Part shown: positions 15,905 through 25,397 of the stretch, piece by piece | Layout of the letters: every line of letters starts with the position of its first letter | How positions within the stretch are numbered: position 1 is the first letter of the stretch | Assembly (NCBI GenBank): GCA_028281285.1 | Contig: JANQKF010000019.1 | Span: 186,001 to 250,000, forward strand | DNA from: Cyclobacteriaceae bacterium | GTDB lineage: Bacteria; Bacteroidota; Bacteroidia; Cytophagales; Cyclobacteriaceae | Reading direction: 5' to 3' | Length of the DNA stretch: 64,000 nt | Notes under the pieces: model-generated | What the model saw: only the letters and a program-made list of their open reading frames with translations | What the model was told of the DNA's origin: nothing | Database searches by the model: none | Program-made: the position numbers and the translations under genes

Positions 15905-17203
15905 TTATTTGGTGCCTGGAATCAGTTCGAGTATTTCTTTTATTGGCATACATTGGTCATTGGCTTCATACGATCGCCCATGGGAAAGTATGGATTTTGC
16001 CACTTTAACCATTGCCGGATACGAGCTTCTTAGCATGTGATTGGCATAAATAACGACATTAACTCCTAGTTCAACCAGCTCGCTCTCGGAGATTTTGTTG
16101 TAGGAACTTGGAACAGCCACCAAGGGCCTGCGTTCTTCGAAATTTTGATATGCCTTGCAAAAAGCAACGATTTCATTTGTTGTTTTCTTTTTGCTATGGA
16201 TCATAATGCCGTCTGCTCCTGCATCAATATAGGCTTTGGCCCTTTCAACAGCATCTTCTACCGGATTTCCCATGATGAAGCTTTCGATTCGGGCAATGAT
16301 CATGAAATCGTCCGTGATCTGTGCGTTTTTGCCCGCCTTAATTTTATGGCAAAAATTTTCAATCGAATCCTGTTTCTGCTCGACATCGGTGCCAAACAGT
16401 GAATTCTTTTTGAGTCCAATTTTGTCCTCAATTATGATGGCCGAGACACCGAGTCGCTCAAGAGTTCTGACGGTAAATACGAAATGTTCGGGTTTTCCAC
16501 CGGTATCGCCATCGTATATAATTGGCTTGGACGTGCTTTCCAGTGCGTCATTCAGATTTTGTAATCGGGTAGTTAGATCTACAGCTTCAATGTCTGGCTT
16601 GCCTCTCAAAGTGGAATCAGTCAGGCTGGAAGCCCACATGCCGTCAAATTCACGGGGCATATTGTCAACATCAACTTTAAGGTTCTCAACAATGAGACTC
16701 GTTAACCCGCTGTGAGACTCCAGAATCCTCACAATGTTTTTAGCATCGATCAGCCTTTTCAGCTTCTTTCGTCTTACATCCGGTGTGATGCCAATCTCTT
16801 TAAGAGCACTTTGTAAACTGGATGAAGAAATGCCCTGGGTATAGGGTACCTCGACAAGTTCACCTCCCCATTGTGCCAAAGTGTTAATGACTTTTTCTCG
16901 GGTACTTTTTTGGGGACCTTCCTTCCAATCATCTCCATGTACCACGAAATCAGGCTTCAGCTTTTCAAGGTTAGGGGTATAGTCCAAGGTTTCCTGTGGA
17001 ATTACTTTAGCCACCCCGCTTATATTTTCAACAACAATTTTTCGTTGTTCAAAGGTCATATAGGGTAATCTCTTGTAGCTGGCAATCGCTTTATCCGTCA
17101 GAAGTCCAATAGTCACTGCTCCTAGTTTTTTGGCTTCATTGATAATGTTCAAATGGCCCGGATGAACCAAGTCGGCACTCATTCCGACATATACCTCTTT
17201 CAT
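15905..17203 (-). CDS. aepX: Phosphoenolpyruvate mutase with N-terminal nucleotidyltransferase domain
   Basis: 432 aa. Residues 1 to about 140 are a glycerol-3-phosphate cytidylyltransferase-like domain: HPGH at 14-17 and GISSSSLQ at 124-131, corresponding to the family's HxGH and ISTT motifs. Residues about 145-432 are a PEP mutase of the isocitrate lyase superfamily: [18 protein letters not shown] at 231-236, and the diagnostic EDK-x5-NS at 259-268, which separates true mutases from lyases. It forms the C-P bond of phosphonopyruvate. The attached nucleotidyltransferase could later load the finished phosphonate onto CMP for transfer to a glycan. Fusions of this kind are known for PEP mutases in phosphonoglycan clusters, as far as I recall. 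Confidence 0.92.
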   Translation of the reverse strand: MKEVYVGMSADLVHPGHLNIINEAKKLGAVTIGLLTDKAIASYKRLPYMTFEQRKIVVENISGVAKVIPQETLDYTPNLEKLKPDFVVHGDDWKEGPQKSTREKVINTLAQWGGELVEVPYTQGISSSSLQSALKEIGITPDVRRKKLKRLIDAKNIVRILESHSGLTSLIVENLKVDVDNMPREFDGMWASSLTDSTLRGKPDIEAVDLTTRLQNLNDALESTSKPIIYDGDTGGKPEHFVFTVRTLERLGVSAIIIEDKIGLKKNSLFGTDVEQKQDSIENFCHKIKAGKNAQITDDFMIIARIESFIMGNPVEDAVERAKAYIDAGADGIMIHSKKKTTNEIVAFCKAYQNFEERRPLVAVPSSYNKISESELVELGVNVVIYANHMLRSSYPAMVKVAKSILSHGRSYEANDQCMPIKEILELIPGTK

Positions 17204-17215
17204 TTCGCAATTATT

Positions 17216-19066
17216 TTAGTTGACCAAATACCGAATGGTCGTGATAATTCTTACCTGTTCTGTAAAACTTAAACCCAGATTTAAGTGATAAGAAGGTTCT
17301 CTATTCATAAAGGCCTGGCTCACATAACCTTCTTTAACATTGAATCTACCTTGATCATTGGACATCTCAAACGTTTCGTATTCATTAGTGAAAATGTATT
17401 TGTCGTCTGCTATGTTCAACTGCCATCCCATTTTCTGGATATGATAGTTGAGGACAGCTTCATGGCTTCCTTTTCCACTAAGTTCATCGATGATAGTCAA
17501 CACTCTCTGGGAACGCTCGTACCGGAAATTTCTTTGATGGAATTGACGGCCGTTCTTTAAGCTTCGGTATCCAGAATGAGACATGCTGACACTCCAATCA
17601 GAGTCGCTAGAACTAATGTCTTGAATGCTGACATCAATATTTTTCATCATTTCGAAGATCCTGCTTTTATCAAATTCCACCATTTCTATTCCATTGATCT
17701 GGACAGTATTATGCCGTTCTGTGGCACGGTCGCTATTTCGCAAAGTAGGATCACCGGTATAACAATAAGACCAAGGGTCTACAATAAATGGACATTTTCC
17801 ATAGAGCTCGAAAGAGAGAAAGTCATTGTGCTGATGATTGCCTTTGCCATGAGTACCAATCTCGTTGCCGCAAATTATGAGGCTAAGACTCCTGTCCTTA
17901 AAATAAACATAGTCACTGGCTCTTCCCGCATCTGAGCCATTAGTCAAAAAACCCCTCATCTCCGGAATGTCAGAAAACATGATGGTCTCGAAAAACTCCG
18001 CGTTCGACTGGCCTTTAAACCATTGGAGATACTCGAGACTGTTGAAGTCTGGTAGTGTGTTAAAGTCAGGGAGAAATTTTCCTCCATCACTGTCCCCAAA
18101 GCGAGATATCATTTGATTGGAGTGCGTCAAGCTGCAAAGGCTGTTTCCGATTCGCCTGATTGAATCTTCCAGGGATGGATCGATTTGAAGATTTTGTCGA
18201 TAGAACACGGACAATAAAAAGATCAGGAGTTCAAAGACAAATCGATGATAGTTTACTGACGACTCAAAATTTACTCCATCTGCTGAGAATTGGTTTTTCA
18301 TTGCCCTCTTGAGTGCACGAATTCCCAGGTTATGCCATTTTGTAGAATTGGGATGTTCGGGAAATAGCAATGATGCGTATACCAGCCCTACGGCACAAGA
18401 CAAGCCATGGTTGGATTCCAGTCCATACCAGGTAATGTCATAATTCCGATAGGTGTAGTCGGCATGGAAAATGAGGGCGACTATCAATTCATTTCGAATT
18501 TCGGGGGTATAGTGTTCGGAATCCTTTAGCAAGGGATCGAGCAGGGCAAGGTTCATCAACCTAAGGGCTGATTCCATTCCGTTGTATCTCATTTTCGGAT
18601 TTGTTGCAGGACTATAGGCTTTCCAGTCCTTTAGGTATTCGGTCAGGGATGAGGCGTAATTTTCATCTTTTGTTAGTTGGTAGGCCAATCCGATATTGAA
18701 TAAAAATCGGCCCCGATAAATTTCCCATTGAAAGCGTATCTCGCGATTATGAAGCTCGCTCCGAGTCCTGTTAAAATGGAACTTGTCAATAGTGTATTCA
18801 TCCAATGCCACTGTGTTTCCATAAATGTTCACCAGGCCATTGGTGAAATTGGTGGCGGTTGCAAGAAGTTGTGCTTTCCTGTCAGGGTCGTCAAAAAAAC
18901 CAGATTGTGCAATGAAATTCCGGGCGATCTGCGATTGGTCGATCATTTCAGAAACAGGGAGTTCTGAATACCCTCTTTTCTTAAGGGATTTTCTCCGTAA
19001 ACGGTGATAAATACCCAATAGAATATTCACCCGGAAAAGGATTCTTATTTGATAATACAGTCTCAA
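17216..19066 (-). CDS. Heparinase II/III-like (alginate lyase family) protein
   Basis: 616 aa. An N-terminal helical toroid (FNRTRSELHNREIRFQWEI, NGMESALRLMNLALL, WYGLESNHGLSCAVG) is followed by the heparinase II/III beta domain (HGKGNHQHNDFLSFELYG, then FIVDPWSYCYTGD, ERHNTVQINGIE). The residues typical of the lyase active site (Asn-His in ESNHG, Tyr and His in HQHND) are present. There is no clear signal peptide; residues 1-30 are basic with hydrophobic patches, so location is uncertain. Such genes are frequent in O-antigen/EPS loci, where they may act on uronic-acid-containing intermediates or edit polymer. It lies 12 bp from the PEP mutase gene and 3 bp from a GT4 gene. Confidence 0.8.
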   Translation of the reverse strand: MRLYYQIRILFRVNILLGIYHRLRRKSLKKRGYSELPVSEMIDQSQIARNFIAQSGFFDDPDRKAQLLATATNFTNGLVNIYGNTVALDEYTIDKFHFNRTRSELHNREIRFQWEIYRGRFLFNIGLAYQLTKDENYASSLTEYLKDWKAYSPATNPKMRYNGMESALRLMNLALLDPLLKDSEHYTPEIRNELIVALIFHADYTYRNYDITWYGLESNHGLSCAVGLVYASLLFPEHPNSTKWHNLGIRALKRAMKNQFSADGVNFESSVNYHRFVFELLIFLLSVFYRQNLQIDPSLEDSIRRIGNSLCSLTHSNQMISRFGDSDGGKFLPDFNTLPDFNSLEYLQWFKGQSNAEFFETIMFSDIPEMRGFLTNGSDAGRASDYVYFKDRSLSLIICGNEIGTHGKGNHQHNDFLSFELYGKCPFIVDPWSYCYTGDPTLRNSDRATERHNTVQINGIEMVEFDKSRIFEMMKNIDVSIQDISSSDSDWSVSMSHSGYRSLKNGRQFHQRNFRYERSQRVLTIIDELSGKGSHEAVLNYHIQKMGWQLNIADDKYIFTNEYETFEMSNDQGRFNVKEGYVSQAFMNREPSYHLNLGLSFTEQVRIITTIRYLVN

Positions 19067-19069
19067 AAC

Positions 19070-20203
19070 TCAGACAATTACTTTTCGATAAAGGTCTTCC
19101 AGATTATCATTCAGTAGTTTTTGATCGGCATGATTTTCTACCCAGCTAAATCCTCTTTCAAGTTTTTTGGAAATGTGGTTACCGGCTTCTATCGAACTGA
19201 TAATAGATTCGGAAGTAGAATTGGGGTCTCTCAATTCGGTCATAGATACGAAGTCAGAAAATACTTCTTGGTAAATCGGAATATTGGAAAGCACCTGAGG
19301 TTTCTTCATGGCCAGCACCTCAAGAACTGTGGCGGGCATTCCGTCCGAGGACAGAAGGGAAACTACAACGTCCGAAATTGCATAGTAGTTGTACATTTCA
19401 TCGCTTTTTACCTCGTCCATAAACAGACAATGATCATTCACATTTAGCTCGTCAGCTAACAGTTTAAGTTTTGAGAAGTAGCTATCAACACCTAGATGGC
19501 AAAGGAATATGAACTTCACATTAGGATATACCTGTGCCACCTGAGGGATACTCTTGATAACGATATCAATATTCGAGTTGGAATTGAACATTCTTGGGCT
19601 AAAGACTATTTTGCTCTGACCCAGGCCTAATTCCTCTTTCAACCCTTGGGGCATCTGGTGCCCTTTCATAACCTCGAAATCAACCCCTTGAAAATACTTG
19701 AAAGTTTGTCTTGGCTTTGCCCACTCATGGATTGCTTTCAACATGGTCTGGTTTCCAAAAGTTATTATTTTGGCATTCTTTATGGTATTCACTCTTAACC
19801 ACTGATCAATAAATGATTTTTTTAGCCACCGTTTGAAAAAAGTAAGATGGAAATAGTCTCTTTCTTTGACCATGACATCACCCCCTTGCGGTGTGACGAT
19901 TACAGTATCGAATTTGCTTAACACCGCAAGCCAGCCAGCCTTTCTGATGTTTATGGCATGTACTATATCGGGCTTTACTTGATGAATGAGCTTTCGGAAC
20001 TTGAAGTAAATTATTACTGTCCATAGTACCTTCTTGATATAAGATTGGTCTTTCGTAACCAAAGCATCATAAATATTTACACCCTCTACATAAAATTTAG
20101 GTGTGTTCAAGGGAATCCAACAGACTTCATGTCCCCGATTCACCATGTCCTTCATGAGCTTGAATACTCTGGGGGCATTTCCACTCACATAACATATTTT
20201 CAT
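19070..20203 (-). CDS. Glycosyltransferase family 4 protein
   Basis: 377 aa GT-B enzyme. The start at 20203 (ATG, MKICYVSGNAPRVFKLM) is preferred over an upstream TTG at 20221, because the first beta-strand of the fold begins right there. N-domain: IVHAINIRKAGWLAVL and VTPQGGDVMVKERDYF. C-domain: IVFSPRMFNSNSNIDIVIKSI, then the sugar-nucleotide loop ISDVVVSLLSSDGMPATVLEVLAM. The EX7E-like spacing is altered to DGMPATVLE. Probably acts at the inner face of the membrane on the lipid-linked repeat unit; specificity is unknown. Confidence 0.82.
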   Translation of the reverse strand: MKICYVSGNAPRVFKLMKDMVNRGHEVCWIPLNTPKFYVEGVNIYDALVTKDQSYIKKVLWTVIIYFKFRKLIHQVKPDIVHAINIRKAGWLAVLSKFDTVIVTPQGGDVMVKERDYFHLTFFKRWLKKSFIDQWLRVNTIKNAKIITFGNQTMLKAIHEWAKPRQTFKYFQGVDFEVMKGHQMPQGLKEELGLGQSKIVFSPRMFNSNSNIDIVIKSIPQVAQVYPNVKFIFLCHLGVDSYFSKLKLLADELNVNDHCLFMDEVKSDEMYNYYAISDVVVSLLSSDGMPATVLEVLAMKKPQVLSNIPIYQEVFSDFVSMTELRDPNSTSESIISSIEAGNHISKKLERGFSWVENHADQKLLNDNLEDLYRKVIV

Positions 20204-20224
20204 TCTCTTTGACAAAACCAATAC

Positions 20225-22135
20225 CTAATTATCGATATGTCTGTTGTACCAGATTTGAAAAACCACGAGTAAAAATATGTGATTGTGAAGCGTGTCTTTA
20301 GTGCCAAGCGAAGCCCCCTTTTTTTGCAAATCCTTCAGGCGGTTCACGTAATCGATATTAAAAAACCCATGTTTGTTCAGTTCTTTCTCTGACAGAATTT
20401 CATCGACAAAGTCACTCAGTTGATTTTGGAACCAATGATCTATCGGAATGCTGAATCCACTTTTTTTTCTATAAAGAATATCGGACGGCAACTCTTTTTC
20501 AAGAGCTTTCTTAAATATCATTTTGCCATTATGTCGGTCGTGCAATTTGAATTTGCTGTTAATATTGATGGCATAATTAACCAATTCATGATCCAGTATC
20601 GGAGTTCTTGCCTCGAGACCACTCGACATTGCCATTCTATCGACTTTGGTTAACATTTCGTCTTGCAATCTTGTTTTTATTTCTCCATATAGTCTTCGCT
20701 GAAGATTGTCCTGAAAGTCATGCTTCTTATAATATTCTTCGAATACATGACTAATAGATTTCAATTGCGAACCCTCCAAAAACTTTTCAGAGAATAAGAA
20801 CCTCTTGTCAGCCTCATTATAAACGGAAATGGAGTCATAGTAAGCCTGATCAGGAGAGAGTGCCAGATAGTTCAGAAACTTTCGAAGCCTCATCACTTTC
20901 GAAGCCTTCTTATTTGTGAATTGCAGGTACCGGTTGATAACTGATACGCCAATTTTGGGGATAGTTTTGGGAATCCATTTTAACTTATTGAGGAGCTCGT
21001 CTCTCCCATATTTGGTGCTATATCCAGCAAATATTTCATCTCCTCCATCCCCAGATAACACAACTGACACGTCCTTTTTTGTCAACCCTGATAAAAAAAA
21101 TAATGCAAAAGAAGAGGCTATGGCAAAGGGTTCATCGAAGAAGGCCACACACTCTTTAAAACTGGTAAACAAATTTGATTGGAGATCGAAAACTTTATGA
21201 TCAGTTGAGTACCGGTCTGAGACTAATTTGGCATAAGTCGTTTCATCGTATTTAGCATATTCTGACAGCCCTATAGAATAAGTGCTCAACCTTTCGCTAC
21301 TTTTGGCCATCATGGCTACGACTCCACTCGAGTCAACCCCACCACTTAAAAAAGCGCCAATTGGAACGTCAGAAATCATTCTCCTTTGTACTGCATCGTG
21401 AAACCTCTGGTTGACTTCTTTAGCCGTATCTGCTTCAGTATCTGAGTGAAATTTCTTCACATCGAGATCCCAATATTCCTTGATTTCGATATCCTGGTTT
21501 TGAATGGTGATATAATGGCCAGGCTTTAACTTTTGAATATCCTTAAAGGCAGTAGAAGGTGATGGGACGGTCTTGAGACTAAAGTAATCGTATATGGCCT
21601 GCTTGTTGATTTCTCTGGAAACTTTGCCTGAAGCCAAAATGGCCTTCATTTCTGAAGCGAAGATCAGAGATTGGGAACTCTGACTATAGAATAGTGGCTT
21701 GATTCCAAGGCGATCTCGGCAAATGAACATTTTACCCACCCTGCTGTCCCATAGGGCGAAGGCAAACATGCCATTGATTTTTCGCAATGTTTCTGAAATT
21801 CCATACTCTTGATATAAATGTATAATCACTTCTGTATCGGAATTGGACTTAAACAGATATCCCTTTTCAATTAGGTCAGGTTTGAAATCCTGGAAATTAT
21901 AGAACTCACCATTATAGGTAATCCAAACAGATTCGTCCTCATTACACATTGGTTGTTTGCCATTTTGAGAGGTATCAATTATAGATAACCTTCTATGGGC
22001 TAGCCCAACGCTCTCATCGACCATTATTCCAGAGCCATCAGGCCCTCGATGTTTAATGGAATCTCTCATTTTGAGCAAAAGATTCTCATCTACATGTTCC
22101 CCTGAATAATTATATATACCTACTATACCACACAT
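20225..22135 (-). CDS. asnB: Asparagine synthase (glutamine-hydrolysing)
   Basis: 636 aa. Cys2 (MCGIVGIYNY) is the Ntn glutaminase nucleophile; RGPDG and YNGEFYNF complete the glutaminase domain (1 to about 210). The synthetase domain has the ATP-pyrophosphatase loop SGGVDSS at 264-270 and SGDGGDEIFAGY further on. In O-antigen clusters AsnB homologues (for example WbpS-like) are thought to amidate uronic acid carboxylates or attach amino acids rather than make free asparagine; which applies here cannot be told. The uronate pathway genes in the same locus make sugar amidation plausible. 21 residues longer than the B. subtilis type, as is usual in this subfamily. Confidence 0.87.
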   Translation of the reverse strand: MCGIVGIYNYSGEHVDENLLLKMRDSIKHRGPDGSGIMVDESVGLAHRRLSIIDTSQNGKQPMCNEDESVWITYNGEFYNFQDFKPDLIEKGYLFKSNSDTEVIIHLYQEYGISETLRKINGMFAFALWDSRVGKMFICRDRLGIKPLFYSQSSQSLIFASEMKAILASGKVSREINKQAIYDYFSLKTVPSPSTAFKDIQKLKPGHYITIQNQDIEIKEYWDLDVKKFHSDTEADTAKEVNQRFHDAVQRRMISDVPIGAFLSGGVDSSGVVAMMAKSSERLSTYSIGLSEYAKYDETTYAKLVSDRYSTDHKVFDLQSNLFTSFKECVAFFDEPFAIASSFALFFLSGLTKKDVSVVLSGDGGDEIFAGYSTKYGRDELLNKLKWIPKTIPKIGVSVINRYLQFTNKKASKVMRLRKFLNYLALSPDQAYYDSISVYNEADKRFLFSEKFLEGSQLKSISHVFEEYYKKHDFQDNLQRRLYGEIKTRLQDEMLTKVDRMAMSSGLEARTPILDHELVNYAININSKFKLHDRHNGKMIFKKALEKELPSDILYRKKSGFSIPIDHWFQNQLSDFVDEILSEKELNKHGFFNIDYVNRLKDLQKKGASLGTKDTLHNHIFLLVVFQIWYNRHIDN

Positions 22136-22241
22136 AATTAATTCATGGCTATGAAAGGGAGATCTTTCATGATGGGCGATAAAAGAAGCTTACTTGTGAA
22201 CAACATTTTCAGAATAAATGAGTATGATCATTGTGAAAGAA

Positions 22242-23513
22242 TTAGACAATCTTTTTATCTAACTCTTCGTGTCTCATCAGGGTAGAAAAAAACACGAAAA
22301 CAAACAGAAAATAGTATTCATAAAACTTAGCATCCCAAATGGCTGGGAGCATATATGAAATAAGGCCACAATAAATGAGCAAGTATTTGCTTTTTTTCAT
22401 ACTCAGGTAAACCTTTCGGAAGTAAAAAACAAAAAAGATCAACATTAGACCTAGCAATGGGTAGCCTCCGGTAATTGCTATGCTTCCTATCAAACCAGTG
22501 GCATATGCATATTCCGTTTTGTATTCGATATCACCAAAGGGATAGTCCTTAATTCTATCGAAATACACTTGATTTCGCTCGGTTCGGTTAGTCAAGTTGC
22601 TACTTGTGCTTTTGCCTATTATCGCCTCCTGTGTGGAAAAGGTGTTTGTATATTCATAAAATTTATAGGCGCCAAAACTAATTGCCACTAGCAATATGAA
22701 ACCTATTAATCTGGTCCTGGCCAGCCTTCTACCACTATAGTTGTTGTTAATTCTAAAAAAGAAATAGAAGATGAGTCCACCAAACAAACCGAAAAAATTT
22801 GCCACGGAAAAAGTGAGCAGATAGGCCAGCAATATGGTGAACAATATTATGCTGTCCTGCAATTTCTTTTGACCCGTTTTGTGACCGAACACCTTATGTG
22901 CTGCAATAAACAAGGGCAAATTCAAAAACTGACCAAAATTGGTTGGTTCAGAAAAGAAACTCTGGTTTCTGCTTTCAATCCCGAATACTCCACCAAACTC
23001 GAGGTAATGATAAAACCCCCCAAGTCCCACGTAAGTATTCTCCATTGAGGAACGCAAGGTTGCAGGTTCTAAACTCACTAAGCCCAATGGAACTCCAAAA
23101 TACTGGACTAATGATAGAAGTGATAAAATAAAGGAGACAATAAGAAAGTACCTGATGAATTTTTGCAAATCGAACAATGAATCATTAAAAATGATCATGA
23201 GCAAAGGAGCAGCCAACAAGACTTTAAAAATATTGCGTTGACTTCCTGCAGGGATAATATCTACATTCCAAATAACCAGAAGATAAGAGAGAAGTACGAT
23301 CAGAAAAAGCTGAATACCTCTTTGAAAGCTGGTGAGATAGGTGTTCTTACAGAACAATAGGGCAACAGACAGAAGGCTTCCAAGAATGAAGATGTCGAAA
23401 ACTGTGGAGCTGAATCCTATTTGTGATAATACAAATGCAACCAGAAGAGAAGGAGATGACAGTACTAGAGCCAATACGATAATGTATCTGAAGTTCTCTC
23501 TTCGCAAATGCAT
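22242..23513 (-). CDS. O-antigen polymerase (Wzy-like) membrane protein
   Basis: 423 aa integral membrane protein with about ten to twelve hydrophobic helices and a larger periplasmic loop in the middle (about residues 145-195, including LRSSMENTYVGLGGFYHY and IESRNQSFFSEPTNFGQFL). That loop pattern, with E-PTNF-Q, is characteristic of O-antigen ligase/polymerase families. In this locus it is the only polytopic protein besides Wzx, so Wzy is the best assignment. It would polymerise undecaprenyl-linked repeat units on the periplasmic side. A 106-bp gap separates it from asnB. Confidence 0.75.
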   Translation of the reverse strand: MHLRRENFRYIIVLALVLSSPSLLVAFVLSQIGFSSTVFDIFILGSLLSVALLFCKNTYLTSFQRGIQLFLIVLLSYLLVIWNVDIIPAGSQRNIFKVLLAAPLLMIIFNDSLFDLQKFIRYFLIVSFILSLLSLVQYFGVPLGLVSLEPATLRSSMENTYVGLGGFYHYLEFGGVFGIESRNQSFFSEPTNFGQFLNLPLFIAAHKVFGHKTGQKKLQDSIILFTILLAYLLTFSVANFFGLFGGLIFYFFFRINNNYSGRRLARTRLIGFILLVAISFGAYKFYEYTNTFSTQEAIIGKSTSSNLTNRTERNQVYFDRIKDYPFGDIEYKTEYAYATGLIGSIAITGGYPLLGLMLIFFVFYFRKVYLSMKKSKYLLIYCGLISYMLPAIWDAKFYEYYFLFVFVFFSTLMRHEELDKKIV

Positions 23514-23530
23514 GAGTCAGTAGCGTTGTA

Positions 23531-24439
23531 CTAAGTTCTTCTTACTATTCTGTTTCTAAAATAGGAGGGCAAATAGCATATCAATAGTCCTGAAAGAATT
23601 TTCATTAATCTGGAGTTTTTCCAATATACATGGCCCAACGAAATGATAAAATGCTTCTTTGCTTCTCCCAATTTATTATTCCCCAACGATATTTTACCTA
23701 TTCTATAGTGAATTAGCTGGTACAGATTTTTTCGTAACTGGGTGCTTAGCTGTTTTTCATATCTTTTGATTACTGCCAGGCTATTTTTCTTTTGTTGAAT
23801 TCCGGAGTTCCGGTTGAGCGTATTTACCCTGTAAAGCACCAGGGACTGGCCCAGTCGCAAAATGGCTTTTCCGGAGTCCTTGGTCAGTCTTAATTGAAAG
23901 TCAAAATCCTCTACCGCAAAGAAAGCATCACTTTCTTCAAATAATAGACCTGTGCTGCGAACAAGCAATGATGAGAGCGGGACATTATTGAACTGGATGA
24001 GCCTATGAAAATCCAGGGCCAAGTCGTTGCCTTCACCTCTTCTTTCAACAACTTCAGAATTGTTATCAACCAGATCGATATCGCTCCCAACCCCGATAAT
24101 ATCATCATTGAGAGAAGCTATTTGGAGTTCTAATTTTTCAGGTAGCCACAGATCGTCATCATCACAGAAAGCGATAAATTCTCCTTTGGACTGCCCGATG
24201 CCGAAATTCCGGTTGACAGCGATGTTGCCTCCGTTTTGATTTTGGAAGGCTTTGATCCGTGAATCGTTGAAAGAGCGGATATGTTCGGAAAAGTCGTAGC
24301 TGGAGTAATTGTCAACAACGATTAGTTCAAAATTCTGATAAGTCTGATTCAGAATCGAAGAGATGGTTTCCTTCAAAAGCTCCTTTCTATTGAAGGTAGT
24401 AACGACCACAGAAACAAAAGGACGATTTTCAGGAGCCAT
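23531..24439 (-). CDS. Glycosyltransferase family 2 protein
   Basis: 302 aa when started at ATG 24439 (MAPENRPFVSVVVTTFNR). An earlier ATG at 24478 would add 13 residues lying inside the epimerase gene and is less likely, since the GT2 fold begins at PFVSVVV. The GT-A core is clear: SVVVTTFNRKELLKETI, LIVVDNYSSYD, and a DDDD metal/nucleotide motif in FCDDDDLWLPEKL. The C-terminal half is helical and basic, probably for membrane association. It overlaps the NAD-dependent epimerase gene by 11 bp. Confidence 0.8.
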   Translation of the reverse strand: MAPENRPFVSVVVTTFNRKELLKETISSILNQTYQNFELIVVDNYSSYDFSEHIRSFNDSRIKAFQNQNGGNIAVNRNFGIGQSKGEFIAFCDDDDLWLPEKLELQIASLNDDIIGVGSDIDLVDNNSEVVERRGEGNDLALDFHRLIQFNNVPLSSLLVRSTGLLFEESDAFFAVEDFDFQLRLTKDSGKAILRLGQSLVLYRVNTLNRNSGIQQKKNSLAVIKRYEKQLSTQLRKNLYQLIHYRIGKISLGNNKLGEAKKHFIISLGHVYWKNSRLMKILSGLLICYLPSYFRNRIVRRT

Positions 24440-25397
24440 ACTGCTTTTCCAGGTAGTCGAATATTTCTTCAATCCCACTTAACAAATCCATTTTAGGAGC
24501 AAAGCCAAGCGCTCTTAACCTTGAGTTATCCACTTTGTATTTATCGCTTTCAGACTTCTGGTTCTTTTCTGTCGATTTCGATCCACCTTTCAAAAATATA
24601 TCCAGGTCAGCACCAAACTTCTTTTGGTAAATGGATTTCACATGATGTGCCAACTCCAAGATGGTATAAGTCTCCCCGGACGACAGATTATAAATGTTTT
24701 GAGCTTCTTTTTGACCATGGTTGATCAGTGTTTCTATTGCCCGAAAAATATCGGAACTATGAATGAAGTCGCGTTGCGGAGAGCCATCGGAGAGCAATTG
24801 AATTTTCTTTTCGAGAAAGGCAGTTTTGCAAAGATCATTAATGACAAGCCACCAGCAGTTGTTTTCCTGGAAAACCGGGCTACCATAAGAATTGGAGAGA
24901 CGAACGTTGATACAATCGATCGCTGTTTTTGAATGGTAATAGTTAAGAATCTCTTCACTCAACAAATGAGTCAGCCCATACGCATTTTGGGGCGATGGGT
25001 TGACTTCTTCGGTGATTTCCTTCAGCTGAATTTTTCCATAAACCTGAAATGTGGAAAAGTAAATGAACTTACCGTTCATTCCATTTTTTGAAAACTTCTC
25101 TAATAGATTCCATGTCGGAGTTACATTGACGGAGGCCACCAGATCAGGGGCCAACTCAGATTGATGATGATCCAAAGAAACGAGATGAATCACGGTATCA
25201 TACTCTGCTGAGGTGAGCTCGTCAAGAAATGCCTGGTCTCGCAGGTCGCCCGCCAAAAAATTGGCCATGGTATTTCTCCAGGTATGATTTTCCGGGATTT
25301 CCGGATAGCAATGGGCCGTCACCTCATGATTATTGGAAAGTAAAAAAGACAGCCTGGCACCAATGTACCCATTCGCTCCTGTGATGAGTACCTTCAT
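24429..25397 (-). CDS. NAD-dependent epimerase/dehydratase (extended SDR)
   Basis: 322 aa. TGANGYIG at 6-13 binds NAD(P); the catalytic-strand segment FIYFSTFQVYG lies at 111-121; a C-terminal substrate domain follows. The active-site YxxxK is YGLTH here (Tyr140, His144), so the usual lysine is missing. Similar YxxxH forms occur in some SDR sugar enzymes, as far as I recall, so it is not necessarily dead. As the fourth enzyme after rfbF, rfbG and a cupin epimerase, it probably reduces the 4-keto group of a CDP-6-deoxysugar. It is ATGA-coupled to a possible small ORF upstream. Confidence 0.8.
   Translation of the reverse strand: MKVLITGANGYIGARLSFLLSNNHEVTAHCYPEIPENHTWRNTMANFLAGDLRDQAFLDELTSAEYDTVIHLVSLDHHQSELAPDLVASVNVTPTWNLLEKFSKNGMNGKFIYFSTFQVYGKIQLKEITEEVNPSPQNAYGLTHLLSEEILNYYHSKTAIDCINVRLSNSYGSPVFQENNCWWLVINDLCKTAFLEKKIQLLSDGSPQRDFIHSSDIFRAIETLINHGQKEAQNIYNLSSGETYTILELAHHVKSIYQKKFGADLDIFLKGGSKSTEKNQKSESDKYKVDNSRLRALGFAPKMDLLSGIEEIFDYLEKQYGS

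Noticed and set aside
16236-16715. 159-aa + strand frame inside the PEP mutase gene
   Set aside because: Antisense shadow of a strongly supported gene; Ser/Arg-rich with no domain.
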